A DNA stretch of 64,000 bases from Limiplasma sp958448555 (GTDB lineage: Bacteria > Bacillota > Clostridia > Christensenellales > Aristaeellaceae), in contig CAUDEL010000002.1 in the NCBI GenBank assembly GCA_958448555.1, positions 1-64,000 of the forward strand, written 5' to 3'. Shown here one piece after another: positions 16,986 to 26,110 of the stretch (its first letter is position 1; each line of letters begins with the position of its first letter). The position numbers and the translations under genes are program-made. Below the pieces are notes generated by a model. It was not told the origin of the DNA and made no database searches. It worked only from the letters and a program-made list of their open reading frames with translations.

Positions 16986-17698
16986 TCCGTCCCTGCGACA
17001 TGATGACGGTGGCCATGGCGCGCCTCATCCACGACGGTGATACGGTCTTTCACGGCGTGTCCTCGCACATGCCCATGATCGCCACGCTGCTGGCCAGGCG
17101 CCTGCACGCCCCCAACGCGGTTCATCTCAACATCCCCGGCGGGGTGGACCCCGTCAAGCCGGCGCTGCGCGAGTTTACCAGCGCGGGCGGGGAGCTGTGG
17201 GAGACGGCCTGCGCGGGCTTTCCGCTGATGGAGGTGTTCGACCTGAGCATGCGCGGCGGGCTGGACGTGGCGTTCCTCAGCGGCGTGCAGTTCGACGACC
17301 GGGGCAACGTCAACGCCTCCGTCATCGGCCCCTACGACAAGCCCAAGGTCCGCCTGCCCGGCGGCGCGGGCAGCGCCGTGCTCATCCCTACGGCCAGGCG
17401 CGCCATCATCTGGCGCACCAAGCACGACCGTCGCACCTTCGCCCCCGGCGTGGACTTCGTGACCGCGCAGGGCAACGTGAGCGAGATCGTCACCCCCCTG
17501 TGCGTGTTTACCATGTATCAGGGCCAGCTCATTTTAAAGAGCGTGCACCCGTATACCACCATCGACGAGGTGGCGCAGAACACCGCTTTCCCCATCCGCT
17601 ACTTTTCCATCGAGACAACCCCGCCGCCCACGGCGGAGGAGATGCGCGCGCTTGGCGAGATCGACCCGCTGGACCTGCGAAACATCGAGTTTCGCTGA
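16982..17698 (+). CDS. CoA-transferase subunit B (glutaconate CoA-transferase type)
   Basis: A 238-residue beta-type subunit that pairs with the preceding gene (GTGA overlap; GTG start). The fold-typical stretches VAFLSGVQFDDRGNVNASVIG, RLPGGAGSAVL and FVTAQGNVSEIVTPL are clear. In characterised enzymes the CoA-carrying glutamate lies in the beta subunit in an ExG context near residue 54. Here the equivalent stretch reads NIPGGVDP (50-57) with no glutamate. The protein may therefore use another residue, have a changed mechanism, or be mis-aligned by eye. A 52-base gap separates it from the kinase gene. Confidence 0.78.
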   Translation: MIRPCDMMTVAMARLIHDGDTVFHGVSSHMPMIATLLARRLHAPNAVHLNIPGGVDPVKPALREFTSAGGELWETACAGFPLMEVFDLSMRGGLDVAFLSGVQFDDRGNVNASVIGPYDKPKVRLPGGAGSAVLIPTARRAIIWRTKHDRRTFAPGVDFVTAQGNVSEIVTPLCVFTMYQGQLILKSVHPYTTIDEVAQNTAFPIRYFSIETTPPPTAEEMRALGEIDPLDLRNIEFR

Positions 17699-17750
17699 GG
17701 ATGAATCCGAAACCAAAAGGCACTTTTTATAGAGAAAGGAAGTCTTGCAT

Positions 17751-18965
17751 ATGCCCCGTTACGACACCTATTTTCTCATGAAGGAAGCCGACGTGATCGA
17801 CTATGTCCAGACCAAGTATCCCGGCCACTTTGACAAGGACGCGGCGCTGACCGTCAAGGAAATCGGCGACGGCAACCTCAACTACGTCTTCCGCGTGGTG
17901 GAGGAAAAGACCGGCAAGTCCATCATCGTCAAGCAGGCGGGCGAGGCGCTGCGCATCTCGGCGGACATGAAGGTTTCCACCGACCGCAACCGCATCGAAA
18001 GCGAAATCCTTCAGATTCAGGACAAGTACGCCCCCGGCCTGGTGCCCAAGATCTACGGCTATGATACCGTGATGTGCGCCTGCGCCATGGAGGACCTGTC
18101 CGACCATGCGCTGATGCGCTACGCGCTCATGCGGCACGAGACGTTCCCGCGCTTTGCCGAGGACATCTCCACCTACATGGTCAACACCTTGCTCAAAACC
18201 ACCGACGTGGCCATGGAGCACAAGGAAAAGAAGGCCATGGTCAAGAGCTTCATCAACCCTGAGCTGTGCGAGATCACCGAGGATCTGGTACTGACCGAGC
18301 CCTACAACGACTGCAACCACCGCAACAACGTCTTTGCGCCCGTCGCCGACTTCGTGCGCCGCGAGCTCTATGAGGACGACGCGCTCAAGCTGGCCGTGGC
18401 CAAGCTCAAGTTCGAGTTCATGAACAACGCGCAGTCCCTCATCCACGGCGATCTGCACACCGGCTCCATCTTCGTCAGGCAGGATTCCACCCGCGTCTTT
18501 GACCCCGAATTCGCCTTCTACGGCCCCATGGGCTACGACATCGGCAACGTGGTCGCCAACCTGATCTTCGCCTGGGACAACGGCCGCGCCGCCGGGGCGG
18601 AGGAATTCTGCGACTGGGCGCTCAAGGCCATCGAGGAGACCGTGGACCTGTTCTGCCAGAAGTTCCTCAAGTGCTTTGACGAGTGCGTGACCGATCTCAT
18701 GGCCAAGACCCCCGGCTTCAAGGAGTACTATCTGGATTCCATCCTGTCCGACACCGCCGCCTACGCCGGCACCGAGCTCATCCGCCGCACCGTGGGCATG
18801 GCCAACGTCAAGGACGTGACCACCATCGCCGACGAAGCCAAGCGCGCCCACGCCGAGAAGGTCAACATCCTCTGCGGCAAGGACTACATCATGAACCGCA
18901 CGGCCTTCAAGACCGGCGCCGATTTCGTGGCGGCCGTCCTGCGCGCCGATGAAGCGGCCAAGTAA
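17751..18965 (+). CDS. mtnK: S-methyl-5-thioribose kinase family protein (MtnK; possibly 5-deoxyribose kinase)
   Basis: A 404-residue kinase of the MtnK family (aminoglycoside-phosphotransferase fold). HGDLHTGS (His232-Asp234 onward) gives the catalytic Asp234, and DPEFAFYGPMGYD (Asp251 onward) the metal-binding loop; both are intact, and length equals the family norm. MtnK phosphorylates the 1-hydroxyl of free 5-methylthioribose; a homologue in the Bacillus 5-deoxyribose salvage cluster (DrdK) uses 5-deoxyribose. ATG at 17751 follows GAAAGGAAG. The next gene is the matching isomerase. No other methionine-salvage genes (dehydratase, enolase/phosphatase, dioxygenase) are near, and the aldolase supports a DHAP-shunt role instead. 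Confidence 0.88.
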   Translation: MPRYDTYFLMKEADVIDYVQTKYPGHFDKDAALTVKEIGDGNLNYVFRVVEEKTGKSIIVKQAGEALRISADMKVSTDRNRIESEILQIQDKYAPGLVPKIYGYDTVMCACAMEDLSDHALMRYALMRHETFPRFAEDISTYMVNTLLKTTDVAMEHKEKKAMVKSFINPELCEITEDLVLTEPYNDCNHRNNVFAPVADFVRRELYEDDALKLAVAKLKFEFMNNAQSLIHGDLHTGSIFVRQDSTRVFDPEFAFYGPMGYDIGNVVANLIFAWDNGRAAGAEEFCDWALKAIEETVDLFCQKFLKCFDECVTDLMAKTPGFKEYYLDSILSDTAAYAGTELIRRTVGMANVKDVTTIADEAKRAHAEKVNILCGKDYIMNRTAFKTGADFVAAVLRADEAAK

Positions 18966-18979
18966 GGGAGGAAAAAGCC

Positions 18980-20077
18980 ATGGCTGACAAGAGCATCATG
19001 AGCTACGAGACCGTCGCGCTGGACGACGAAAAGAGCGCGCTGGTCATCCTGGACCAGACCAAGCTGCCCTACGAGGTGGAGATCCTCAGCCTGACCAACC
19101 AGAAGGACATCTGGAACGCCATCTACCTCTTGCAGGTGCGCGGCGCGCCCGCCATCGGCGTGGCGGCGGGCTTTGGCGTGTATCTGGCCGCCAAGCAGAT
19201 TCAGGCCGACACCTGGAACGAATTCTATCCCCAGTTCAAGGCAGCCAAGGATTACCTCAACTCCTCCCGTCCCACCGCCGTCAACCTCTCCTGGGCCCTC
19301 AACCGCATGGAGCAGGTGGTGCTGGACAACAGGGACAAGAGCGTTCCCGAGCTCAAGGAGCTTCTGCACAAGGAGAGCGTGGCCATCAAGGACGAGGACG
19401 TGTGGATGTGCCGCCAGATCGGCGAGTACGGCCTGACCCTCATCAAGGATGGCGACGGCATCCTCACCCACTGCAACGCCGGCCAGCTGGCCACCTCCAA
19501 GTACGGCACCGCCCTGGCCCCCATCCACCTGGGCCGCGAGCGCGGCATGAACTTCCGCGTCTATACGGACGAAACCCGCCCGCTCCTGCAGGGCGCGCGC
19601 CTGTCCGCCTTTGAGATGCAGGCCGACGGCGTGGACACCACCGTCATCTGCGACAACATGGCCTCCCAGGTCATGAAGAACGGCTGGGTCAACGCCGTGT
19701 TCGTCGGCTGCGACCGCGTGGCCGCCAACGGCGACGCCTGCAACAAGATCGGCACCTCCGGCGTGGCGATTCTGGCCAAGTACTACGGCATCCCCTTCTA
19801 TGTGCTGGGCCCCACCTCCACCATCGACATGTCCATTGCCCGCGGCGAGGACATCACCATCGAGCAGCGCCCCGCCGAGGAAGTGACCGAGATGTGGTAC
19901 AAGCGCCGCATGGCGCCCGAGGGCGTGAAGGTCTACAACCCCGCCTTCGACTTTGCCGACAACGAGCTCATCGCCGGCATCGTGACCGAGTACGGCATCG
20001 CCCGTCCGCCCTACAACGAGAGCCTCAAGGAGATCTTCAAAAAGAAGGCTGAGGCCGAAGCCGCCAAGAAGAAGTAA
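18980..20077 (+). CDS. mtnA: S-methyl-5-thioribose-1-phosphate isomerase family protein (MtnA; possibly 5-deoxyribose-1-P isomerase)
   Basis: A 365-residue aldose-1-phosphate to ketose-1-phosphate isomerase of the MtnA/eIF2B-alpha fold. Catalytic Cys165 (ILTHCNAG) and Asp245 (GCDRVAANGD) match Bacillus MtnA Cys160 and Asp240. The family also has members that act on 5-deoxyribose-1-P (DrdI). It starts 14 bases after the kinase gene with GGGAGGA. Kinase, isomerase and aldolase together give a complete route from a free 5-modified ribose to DHAP plus a short aldehyde. The C terminus ends in a Lys/Ala-rich helix (KKKAEAEAAKKK), probably not an encapsulation peptide because it lacks the hydrophobic face. 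Confidence 0.9.
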   Translation: MADKSIMSYETVALDDEKSALVILDQTKLPYEVEILSLTNQKDIWNAIYLLQVRGAPAIGVAAGFGVYLAAKQIQADTWNEFYPQFKAAKDYLNSSRPTAVNLSWALNRMEQVVLDNRDKSVPELKELLHKESVAIKDEDVWMCRQIGEYGLTLIKDGDGILTHCNAGQLATSKYGTALAPIHLGRERGMNFRVYTDETRPLLQGARLSAFEMQADGVDTTVICDNMASQVMKNGWVNAVFVGCDRVAANGDACNKIGTSGVAILAKYYGIPFYVLGPTSTIDMSIARGEDITIEQRPAEEVTEMWYKRRMAPEGVKVYNPAFDFADNELIAGIVTEYGIARPPYNESLKEIFKKKAEAEAAKKK

Positions 20078-20128
20078 GAAACCGCGCCGGGGCGCATGCC
20101 CCGGCCACCCCCCGAAGGGAGGGGCGTT

Positions 20129-21007
20129 ATGAACGAAAAGGAACTGCGCGCCGCGGTGGAGCGGCTGGTGCTGTGCGAGCTGGCCAAAACGGGTCAGCGC
20201 TACGTGCCGGTGATGTCCTCCAACCGCCATGTGCACCTGTGCCAGGCGGATGTGGAGAAGCTCTTCGGCGCGGGCTACCACCTCACCAAAATGCGCGACC
20301 TGGTGCAGCCCGGGCAGTTCGCCTGCAACGAGCGCGTGACCATCGAGACCGAAAAGGGCAAGATGACGCTGCGCGTGGTGGGCCCGGCCCGCAAGGAAAC
20401 GCAGATCGAGCTGTCCTTCACCGACGCGGTGAAGCTGGGCCTCAAGCCCCCCATCCGCATGTCGGGCGACCTGGAGGGCAGCCCCGGCTGCACGCTGGCA
20501 AACGGCGACAGCCGCGTGACGGTCCCCCGCGGGGTCATCGTGGCCGAGCGCCATCTGCACCTGGCCCCGGACGAGGCCGAGGCCTTCGGCGTGAAGGACG
20601 GCGACGTGGTCAGCCTCGTGGTGGAGGGCCCGCGCCCCGGCACGCTGGACGGCGTGATCGTGCGCAGCGGCAAGGGGCATCTCATGGAGGCGCACATCGA
20701 CAAGGACGAGGCCAACGCCTGCGCCCTCTCCGACGGGCAGCTTTGCCGCGTCATCCGAAAGGAGGACGGGCCCGCCGTGTCGAATAACAGCACCATGTGC
20801 GCTTCGCCGACCCCGCCTCCCGCGCCCAGGCGGCAGACGCTGCTGGACCTGAGCGCCGAAAGCCGCCGCCTCATCACCGAGGAGGACGTGCGGCAGGCTC
20901 TGCGCGACGGCTACAAGATCATCCGTTATGCGCCCGACGCCATCCTGACCCCCCTGGCCCGCGACGCGGCCTCGGAGAAGGGCGTCGAGCTGGTACCCGT
21001 GATATAA
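20129..21007 (+). CDS. pduL: Phosphate propanoyltransferase PduL with extra C-terminal module
   Basis: A 292-residue microcompartment phosphotransacylase that swaps CoA for phosphate on acyl-CoA to make an acyl phosphate. Two PTAC repeats carry the zinc motifs RHVHL (His34, His36) and RHLHL (His142, His144). The N-terminal helix NEKELRAAVERLVLCEL is amphipathic and is the usual PduL encapsulation peptide. PduL proteins are usually about 200-230 residues; this one adds about 70: a Pro/Ser linker and then a module near residues 249-290 with LITEEDVRQAL and ILTPLARDAASEKGVEL. That module resembles the short N-terminal motif of EutT-type and other BMC-associated proteins. The start ATG 20129 has GGGAGGGG upstream. 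Confidence 0.88.
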   Translation: MNEKELRAAVERLVLCELAKTGQRYVPVMSSNRHVHLCQADVEKLFGAGYHLTKMRDLVQPGQFACNERVTIETEKGKMTLRVVGPARKETQIELSFTDAVKLGLKPPIRMSGDLEGSPGCTLANGDSRVTVPRGVIVAERHLHLAPDEAEAFGVKDGDVVSLVVEGPRPGTLDGVIVRSGKGHLMEAHIDKDEANACALSDGQLCRVIRKEDGPAVSNNSTMCASPTPPPAPRRQTLLDLSAESRRLITEEDVRQALRDGYKIIRYAPDAILTPLARDAASEKGVELVPVI

Positions 21008-21050
21008 CGACCGCCGGGCCGATGGGCCGGGCATCTGTGAGGGAACGAAC

Positions 21051-22484
21051 ATGGCATTGACGGAACAGCAAATCAGGCAGATCACGGACGAGATCGTGCG
21101 CAGTCTCTCCGGCTCCATCCGGGCCGAGACCGCCGCGCCCGCGCCCAAGCCGCAGCCGGCCGAGAGCGGACGCTGGCTGTGCGACACCGCCGAGGAGGCG
21201 GTCCAGAACGCCAAGGCCGCCCAGGCGAAGCTGGCCGACATGACGCTGGAAAAGCGCGGCGAGCTGATCGCCGCCATGCGCAAGGCGGGCATCGACAACG
21301 CCGAGTATCTGGCGCGCCTGGCGCATGAGGAAACGGACTACGGCCACGTGGAGGACAAGATTCAAAAGAACCTGCTGGTCAGCCGCCGCACGCCGGGCAT
21401 CGAGGATTTGCAGACCCGCTGCGAAACCGGCGACAAGGGCATGATGCTCATCGAGCAGGCGCCCTTCGGGGTCATCGGTTCGATCACCCCGTCCACCAAC
21501 CCCACCTCCACGGTCATCAACAACTCTATCAGCATGATCGCCGCGGGCAACGCCGTGGTCTTTAACCCCCATCCCGCGGCCAAGCACGCCTCGCAGGAGG
21601 CCATGCGCCTGATGGTGGAGGCCATCGTGTCGGCGGGCGGCCCGGCGGCGCTGATTACCACGGTCAAGGAGCCCACGCTGGAAACCGGCCAGGCGATCAT
21701 GACCCATCCGGATATCCCGCTTTTGAGCATCACCGGCGGCGAGGCCGTGGTGCGCGTGGCCATGAAGACCGGCAAGAAGGTCATCGCGGCCGGCCCCGGC
21801 AACCCGCCCGTCATCGTGGACGATACGGCGGACCTGCCCGACGCGGCCCGGCGCATCGTGGACGGCGCGAGCTTTGACAACAACGTGCTGTGCATCGCCG
21901 AAAAAGAGGTGTTCGCCTTTACCAACATCGCCGATCGCCTCATGAGCGAGATGGAGCGCTGCGGCGCGGTGCGCATCTACGGCGCGGACATCGACAAGGT
22001 GCTCAAGACCACGCTCATCAACAAGGACGGCAGGTACGTCATCAACCGCAAGTATGTGGGCCACGACGCGGCGGTCATCCTGCGCGACAGCGGCGTGAGC
22101 TTCACCGGCAATCCGCGGCTGATTATCGCCGAGACGGACCGCAACCATCCCTTCGTCATGACCGAGATGCTCATGCCCGTGCTGCCCATCGTGCGCGTGA
22201 GCAACATCGACGAGGCCGTCGAGGAGGCCTTCCGCGCCGAGCAGGGCTGCAAGCACTCCGCCATGATCCATTCCACCAACGTGCACAACATGAGCAAGGC
22301 GGCGCGCAAGCTCAACACCACCATCTTTGTCAAGAATTCCTCCAGCTTCTCCGGCCTGGGCTTTGACGGCGAGGGCTACACCACCATGACCATCGCCACC
22401 CCCACCGGCGAGGGCGTCACCAGCGCGCGGTCCTTTACCCGGCTTCGCCGCTGCGTGCTCTACGGAGATTTCCGCATCTGCTGA
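21051..22484 (+). CDS. Microcompartment CoA-acylating aldehyde dehydrogenase (PduP/EutE-like)
   Basis: A 477-residue enzyme that oxidises an aldehyde to acyl-CoA with NAD+, the core enzyme of every metabolosome. Catalytic Cys281 lies in NNVLCIAEKE, and GPGNPPVIVDDTADLPDAAR is the family's nucleotide-site region. The first 18 residues (LTEQQIRQITDEIVRSLSG) form an amphipathic helix, followed by a Pro/Ala-rich linker and then the enzyme: the standard N-terminal encapsulation peptide of PduP. Its expected substrate here is the aldehyde released by the aldolase (acetaldehyde or methylthioacetaldehyde). It sits between pduL and pduS, as in other BMC operons. Confidence 0.92.
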   Translation: MALTEQQIRQITDEIVRSLSGSIRAETAAPAPKPQPAESGRWLCDTAEEAVQNAKAAQAKLADMTLEKRGELIAAMRKAGIDNAEYLARLAHEETDYGHVEDKIQKNLLVSRRTPGIEDLQTRCETGDKGMMLIEQAPFGVIGSITPSTNPTSTVINNSISMIAAGNAVVFNPHPAAKHASQEAMRLMVEAIVSAGGPAALITTVKEPTLETGQAIMTHPDIPLLSITGGEAVVRVAMKTGKKVIAAGPGNPPVIVDDTADLPDAARRIVDGASFDNNVLCIAEKEVFAFTNIADRLMSEMERCGAVRIYGADIDKVLKTTLINKDGRYVINRKYVGHDAAVILRDSGVSFTGNPRLIIAETDRNHPFVMTEMLMPVLPIVRVSNIDEAVEEAFRAEQGCKHSAMIHSTNVHNMSKAARKLNTTIFVKNSSSFSGLGFDGEGYTTMTIATPTGEGVTSARSFTRLRRCVLYGDFRIC

Positions 22485-22521
22485 TCTTCGCCCGCCGGGC
22501 AGAGGGGAGGGAAGGACCAGT

Positions 22522-23853
22522 ATGAACATCGTTGAACAGGTGCGCTTGTCAGGCGTGGTCGGCGCGGGCGGCGCGGGTTTCCCCACGCATGTGAAGCTGG
22601 GCGCAAAAGCCGAGTACGTCATCGCCAACGGCGCCGAGTGCGAGCCGCTCCTGCGCGTGGACCAGCTGCTCATGCAGCGGCGCGCGGACCGCGTGGTGCG
22701 CGGCATGGAGCTGGCCATGCAGGCCACGGGCGCCAAGCAGGGCGTCATTGCCACCAAGGCGCACTACGAGGGCGCGGTCAAGGCGCTCAGGGCCGCGCTG
22801 GGGAACCGAAAGGACATCACCTTGCACCTGATGGACAGCTACTACCCCTCCGGGGATGAAAAGTCCATCATCCATGAGGTCACGGGCCGCGTGGTGCCCA
22901 GCGCCAGGCTGCCGGCGGACGTGGGCTGCGTGGTGAGCAACGTGGCCACGCTTTGCAACATCGCCGACGCGGCCGAGGGCCGCCCGGTGGTGGACAAGGA
23001 CGTGACCGTGGGCGGCGACGTGCCGCATCCCCTCACCGTGACCGTGCCCGTGGGCACCCCGATGCGCGAGGTGATCGCGTTGTCGGGCTTCACGGGTACG
23101 AAGGAGGGCTACGCGCTCATCGTGGGCGGGCCCTGCATGGGCAAGCTCGAGGAGGACTGGGACGCGCCGGTGACCAAGACGACGGGCGGGCTGCTCATGC
23201 TCAAGCGCACGCATCTTCTGATCGCGCGGCGCACGCAGAGCCCCGAAAGGCTGCTCAAGATCGCGCGGGCGGTGTGCTGCCAGTGCAGTCAGTGCACGCA
23301 GATGTGCCCGCGCAACGCCCTTGGCCTGCACGTGGAGCCGCACAAGGCCATGCGCGCCATCACCACCGGCAACGGCGCCCTGCTGGGCAATGCCCGTTCG
23401 GTGCTGGCCTGCTCAAGCTGCGGCGTGTGCACCAACTATGCCTGCCACATGGGCCTTTCGCCCTCGGAGGTCATGGCGCAGCTCAAGGACGAGCTGGGGC
23501 GCGCGGGCATCCGGCCGGAGCCGGAGACGGACATCCGCGTGGACCCGTTCATCGTGCAAAAGCGCGTGCCGGTGAAGCGCCTGATTGCGCGCATGGGCCT
23601 GAGCGCCTTCGATGTCCCGGCCCCGTACACGGACGTGGGGCTGCGGCCCAAACGGGTGCTGCTGCCGCTTCGCCAGCACGTGGGCAAGCCCGCCGAGGCC
23701 ACGGTGAAGCCCGGCGACCGGGTGCGCCGCGGCGACGTGGTGGGCGAAATTCCCGACAAGGCGCTGGGCGCGCGGGTACACGCCTCCATCGACGGCGTGG
23801 TGACGGCCGTGGACGCGCGGGGCGTTGAAATCACAGGAGGTGAGAGCGCATGA
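22522..23853 (+). CDS. pduS: PduS-like RnfC-family iron-sulfur flavoprotein
   Basis: A 443-residue electron-transfer protein related to RnfC/NQR subunit F. An N-terminal glycine-rich loop (VVGAGGAGFPTHVK) and SLBB-like and Complex1_51K-type FMN/NADH domains lead to two 4Fe-4S motifs: CCQCSQCTQMCP (Cys253, 255, 258, 262 region) and CSSCGVCTNYAC (297, 300, 303, 308). The last 100 residues form a lipoyl-like beta domain. PduS in propanediol metabolosomes recycles cobalamin or NADH. No B12 enzyme is encoded here, so NADH reoxidation with PduT as shell partner is the better guess. The stop overlaps the pduT-like start (ATGA). Confidence 0.88.
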   Translation: MNIVEQVRLSGVVGAGGAGFPTHVKLGAKAEYVIANGAECEPLLRVDQLLMQRRADRVVRGMELAMQATGAKQGVIATKAHYEGAVKALRAALGNRKDITLHLMDSYYPSGDEKSIIHEVTGRVVPSARLPADVGCVVSNVATLCNIADAAEGRPVVDKDVTVGGDVPHPLTVTVPVGTPMREVIALSGFTGTKEGYALIVGGPCMGKLEEDWDAPVTKTTGGLLMLKRTHLLIARRTQSPERLLKIARAVCCQCSQCTQMCPRNALGLHVEPHKAMRAITTGNGALLGNARSVLACSSCGVCTNYACHMGLSPSEVMAQLKDELGRAGIRPEPETDIRVDPFIVQKRVPVKRLIARMGLSAFDVPAPYTDVGLRPKRVLLPLRQHVGKPAEATVKPGDRVRRGDVVGEIPDKALGARVHASIDGVVTAVDARGVEITGGESA

Positions 23854-24395
23854 CCGCAATCGGCGTGGTAGAGACGCTCAGCATCCCCATGGGGGTGCTG
23901 GCGGGCGATCAGATGGTCAAGACCGCGCAGGTGGACCTGGTCACCGCGCAGACGGTATGCGCGGGCAAGTATATCGTGGTGGTCAGCGGCGAGGTGGCCG
24001 CGGTGCGTTCCTCCGTAAACGCCGGCATCGAAAACGCGGGGAGCACGCTGGTGGACAGCCTGGTCATCCCCAACGTGGACGAGCGGGTTGTCGCCGCCAT
24101 GGCGGGCGCATGTCCCGCCGAGCAGGTGGAGGCCGTGGGCGTGGTGGAGACCTTCTCGCTGGCCAGCGCCATCAGCGTGGCGGATATCTCCGTCAAGGCC
24201 GCCGACGTGGAGCTCATCGAAGTGCGCCTGGGGCGCGGGATGGGCGGCAAATCCTACGTAATCATCACCGGCGAGGTCGCGGCCGTGGAATCGTCGGTCC
24301 GGGCCGCGGAGGCGGGCGAGGGGCTGGACGGCCTGATCGCCTCCAGCGTGGTCATCCCCTCTCCCCATATGGACATGATTCGCGCGCTGATGTAG
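23850..24395 (+). CDS. pduT: BMC-T shell protein, PduT-like (tandem BMC domains with pore cysteine)
   Basis: A 181-residue shell protein of two fused BMC domains (about 3-85 and 92-178) that forms a pseudohexameric trimer. The TVCAGKY motif places Cys37 where PduT has Cys38, which holds a 4Fe-4S cluster at the trimer pore. The second domain has GMGGKSYVIITGEVAAV. Next to pduS, this gives a route for electrons across the shell. It starts inside the pduS stop. Length and both domains are normal. Confidence 0.9.
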   Translation: MTAIGVVETLSIPMGVLAGDQMVKTAQVDLVTAQTVCAGKYIVVVSGEVAAVRSSVNAGIENAGSTLVDSLVIPNVDERVVAAMAGACPAEQVEAVGVVETFSLASAISVADISVKAADVELIEVRLGRGMGGKSYVIITGEVAAVESSVRAAEAGEGLDGLIASSVVIPSPHMDMIRALM

Positions 24396-24452
24396 GGTTT
24401 CTTTTAGGCGCGGGAACATAGATGAAATTCAAATGGCAAAGGAGTTTTTACC

Positions 24453-24746
<294 letters not shown>

Positions 24747-24775
24747 CCGCCACAGGATAGAAAGGAGTCATCATC

Positions 24776-25051
<276 letters not shown>

Positions 25052-25081
25052 GCCGGCCTGTTTATGAAGGAGGACAGGGCT

Positions 25082-26098
25082 ATGAAAAAGATCATCAACG
25101 CACCGGAGCGCTTTATTCCCGAAATGCTGGAGGGCATCTATGCCGCGCATCCCGACGAATTGATGTGCGTGGGCGGCGACCTTCATTGCCTTGTTTCCAA
25201 GCGGAAGCATGCGGGCAAGGTGGGCATCGCCACGGGCGGCGGTTCGGGCCACCTCCCGCTGTTTCTGGGCTATGTGGGTGAGGGCATGCTGGACGGATGC
25301 TCCATCGGCGACGTGTTCCAGTCGCCCAGCGCCGAGCAGATGCTGGCCGTGACCAGGGAGATCGACCAGGGCGCGGGCGTGCTCTACATCTACGGCAACT
25401 ACAACGGCGATATCTTCAACTTTGACATGGCGGCCGAGATGGCCGACATGGAGGAGGACATCCGCGTGGAAAGCGTCGTCGCGGGCGAGGACGTGGCCTC
25501 TGCGGGCCCCAGCGCCGAGGGCGAGCCCAACAAGCGCCGCGGCGTGGCGGGCATCTTCTTCGTCTACAAGTGCGCGGGCGCGGCCGCGGCGGCGGGGCTG
25601 GACCTGGACGAGGTCAAGCGCGTGGCTGAAAAGGCGTGCGCCAACGTGCGCACCATGGGCGTGGCGCTCACCTCCTGCACGGTGCCGCGCGTGGGCCATC
25701 CCAGCTTTGAAATCGGGGACGATGAGATGGAAATCGGCATGGGCATCCATGGCGAGCCGGGCATCCGCCGCGGCAAGCTGCGCCCCGCCGACGAAATCGT
25801 GGACGAGATGCTCACCCCCATCCTCAGCGACCTGCCCTTCCAGGCGGGCGACGAGGTGGCCGTGCTCATCAACGGCCTGGGCGCGACCCCGCTGGAGGAG
25901 CAGTACGTGATGTTCCGTCGCGTCAAGCAGACGCTGGACAAAAAGGGCATCCGCGTCTTGCGCACCTATGTGGGCGAGTATGCCACCTCCATGGAGATGG
26001 CGGGCGCTTCGATCTCGCTCATCCGCCTGGATGATGAGCTCAAGGGCTACCTCTCCGCGCCGGCGGATACCCCCTTCTTCAAGCAGTTCCAGCTCTAA
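25082..26098 (+). CDS. dhaK: Dihydroxyacetone kinase subunit DhaK-like
   Basis: A 338-residue DAK1-domain protein. The substrate-binding histidine that forms a hemiaminal with the keto group is His223 in GMGIHGEPG, and GGGSGHLPLFLGYVG matches the family GGGSGHEP region. The partner DhaL follows 12 bases later, but no DhaM is present, so the phosphoryl donor (ATP or an unlinked DhaM) is unclear. DAK-family kinases also include erythrulose kinases, so another small ketose is possible. DHAP is already phosphorylated when the aldolase releases it; the need for this kinase in the pathway is therefore puzzling. Strong RBS GGAGGA. Confidence 0.88.
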   Translation: MKKIINAPERFIPEMLEGIYAAHPDELMCVGGDLHCLVSKRKHAGKVGIATGGGSGHLPLFLGYVGEGMLDGCSIGDVFQSPSAEQMLAVTREIDQGAGVLYIYGNYNGDIFNFDMAAEMADMEEDIRVESVVAGEDVASAGPSAEGEPNKRRGVAGIFFVYKCAGAAAAAGLDLDEVKRVAEKACANVRTMGVALTSCTVPRVGHPSFEIGDDEMEIGMGIHGEPGIRRGKLRPADEIVDEMLTPILSDLPFQAGDEVAVLINGLGATPLEEQYVMFRRVKQTLDKKGIRVLRTYVGEYATSMEMAGASISLIRLDDELKGYLSAPADTPFFKQFQL

Positions 26099-26110
26099 GG
26101 AGGCATGGCG

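Noticed and set aside
17751..20077. Classic methionine salvage operon
   Set aside because: Only the first two enzymes are present, embedded among shell genes and an aldolase.
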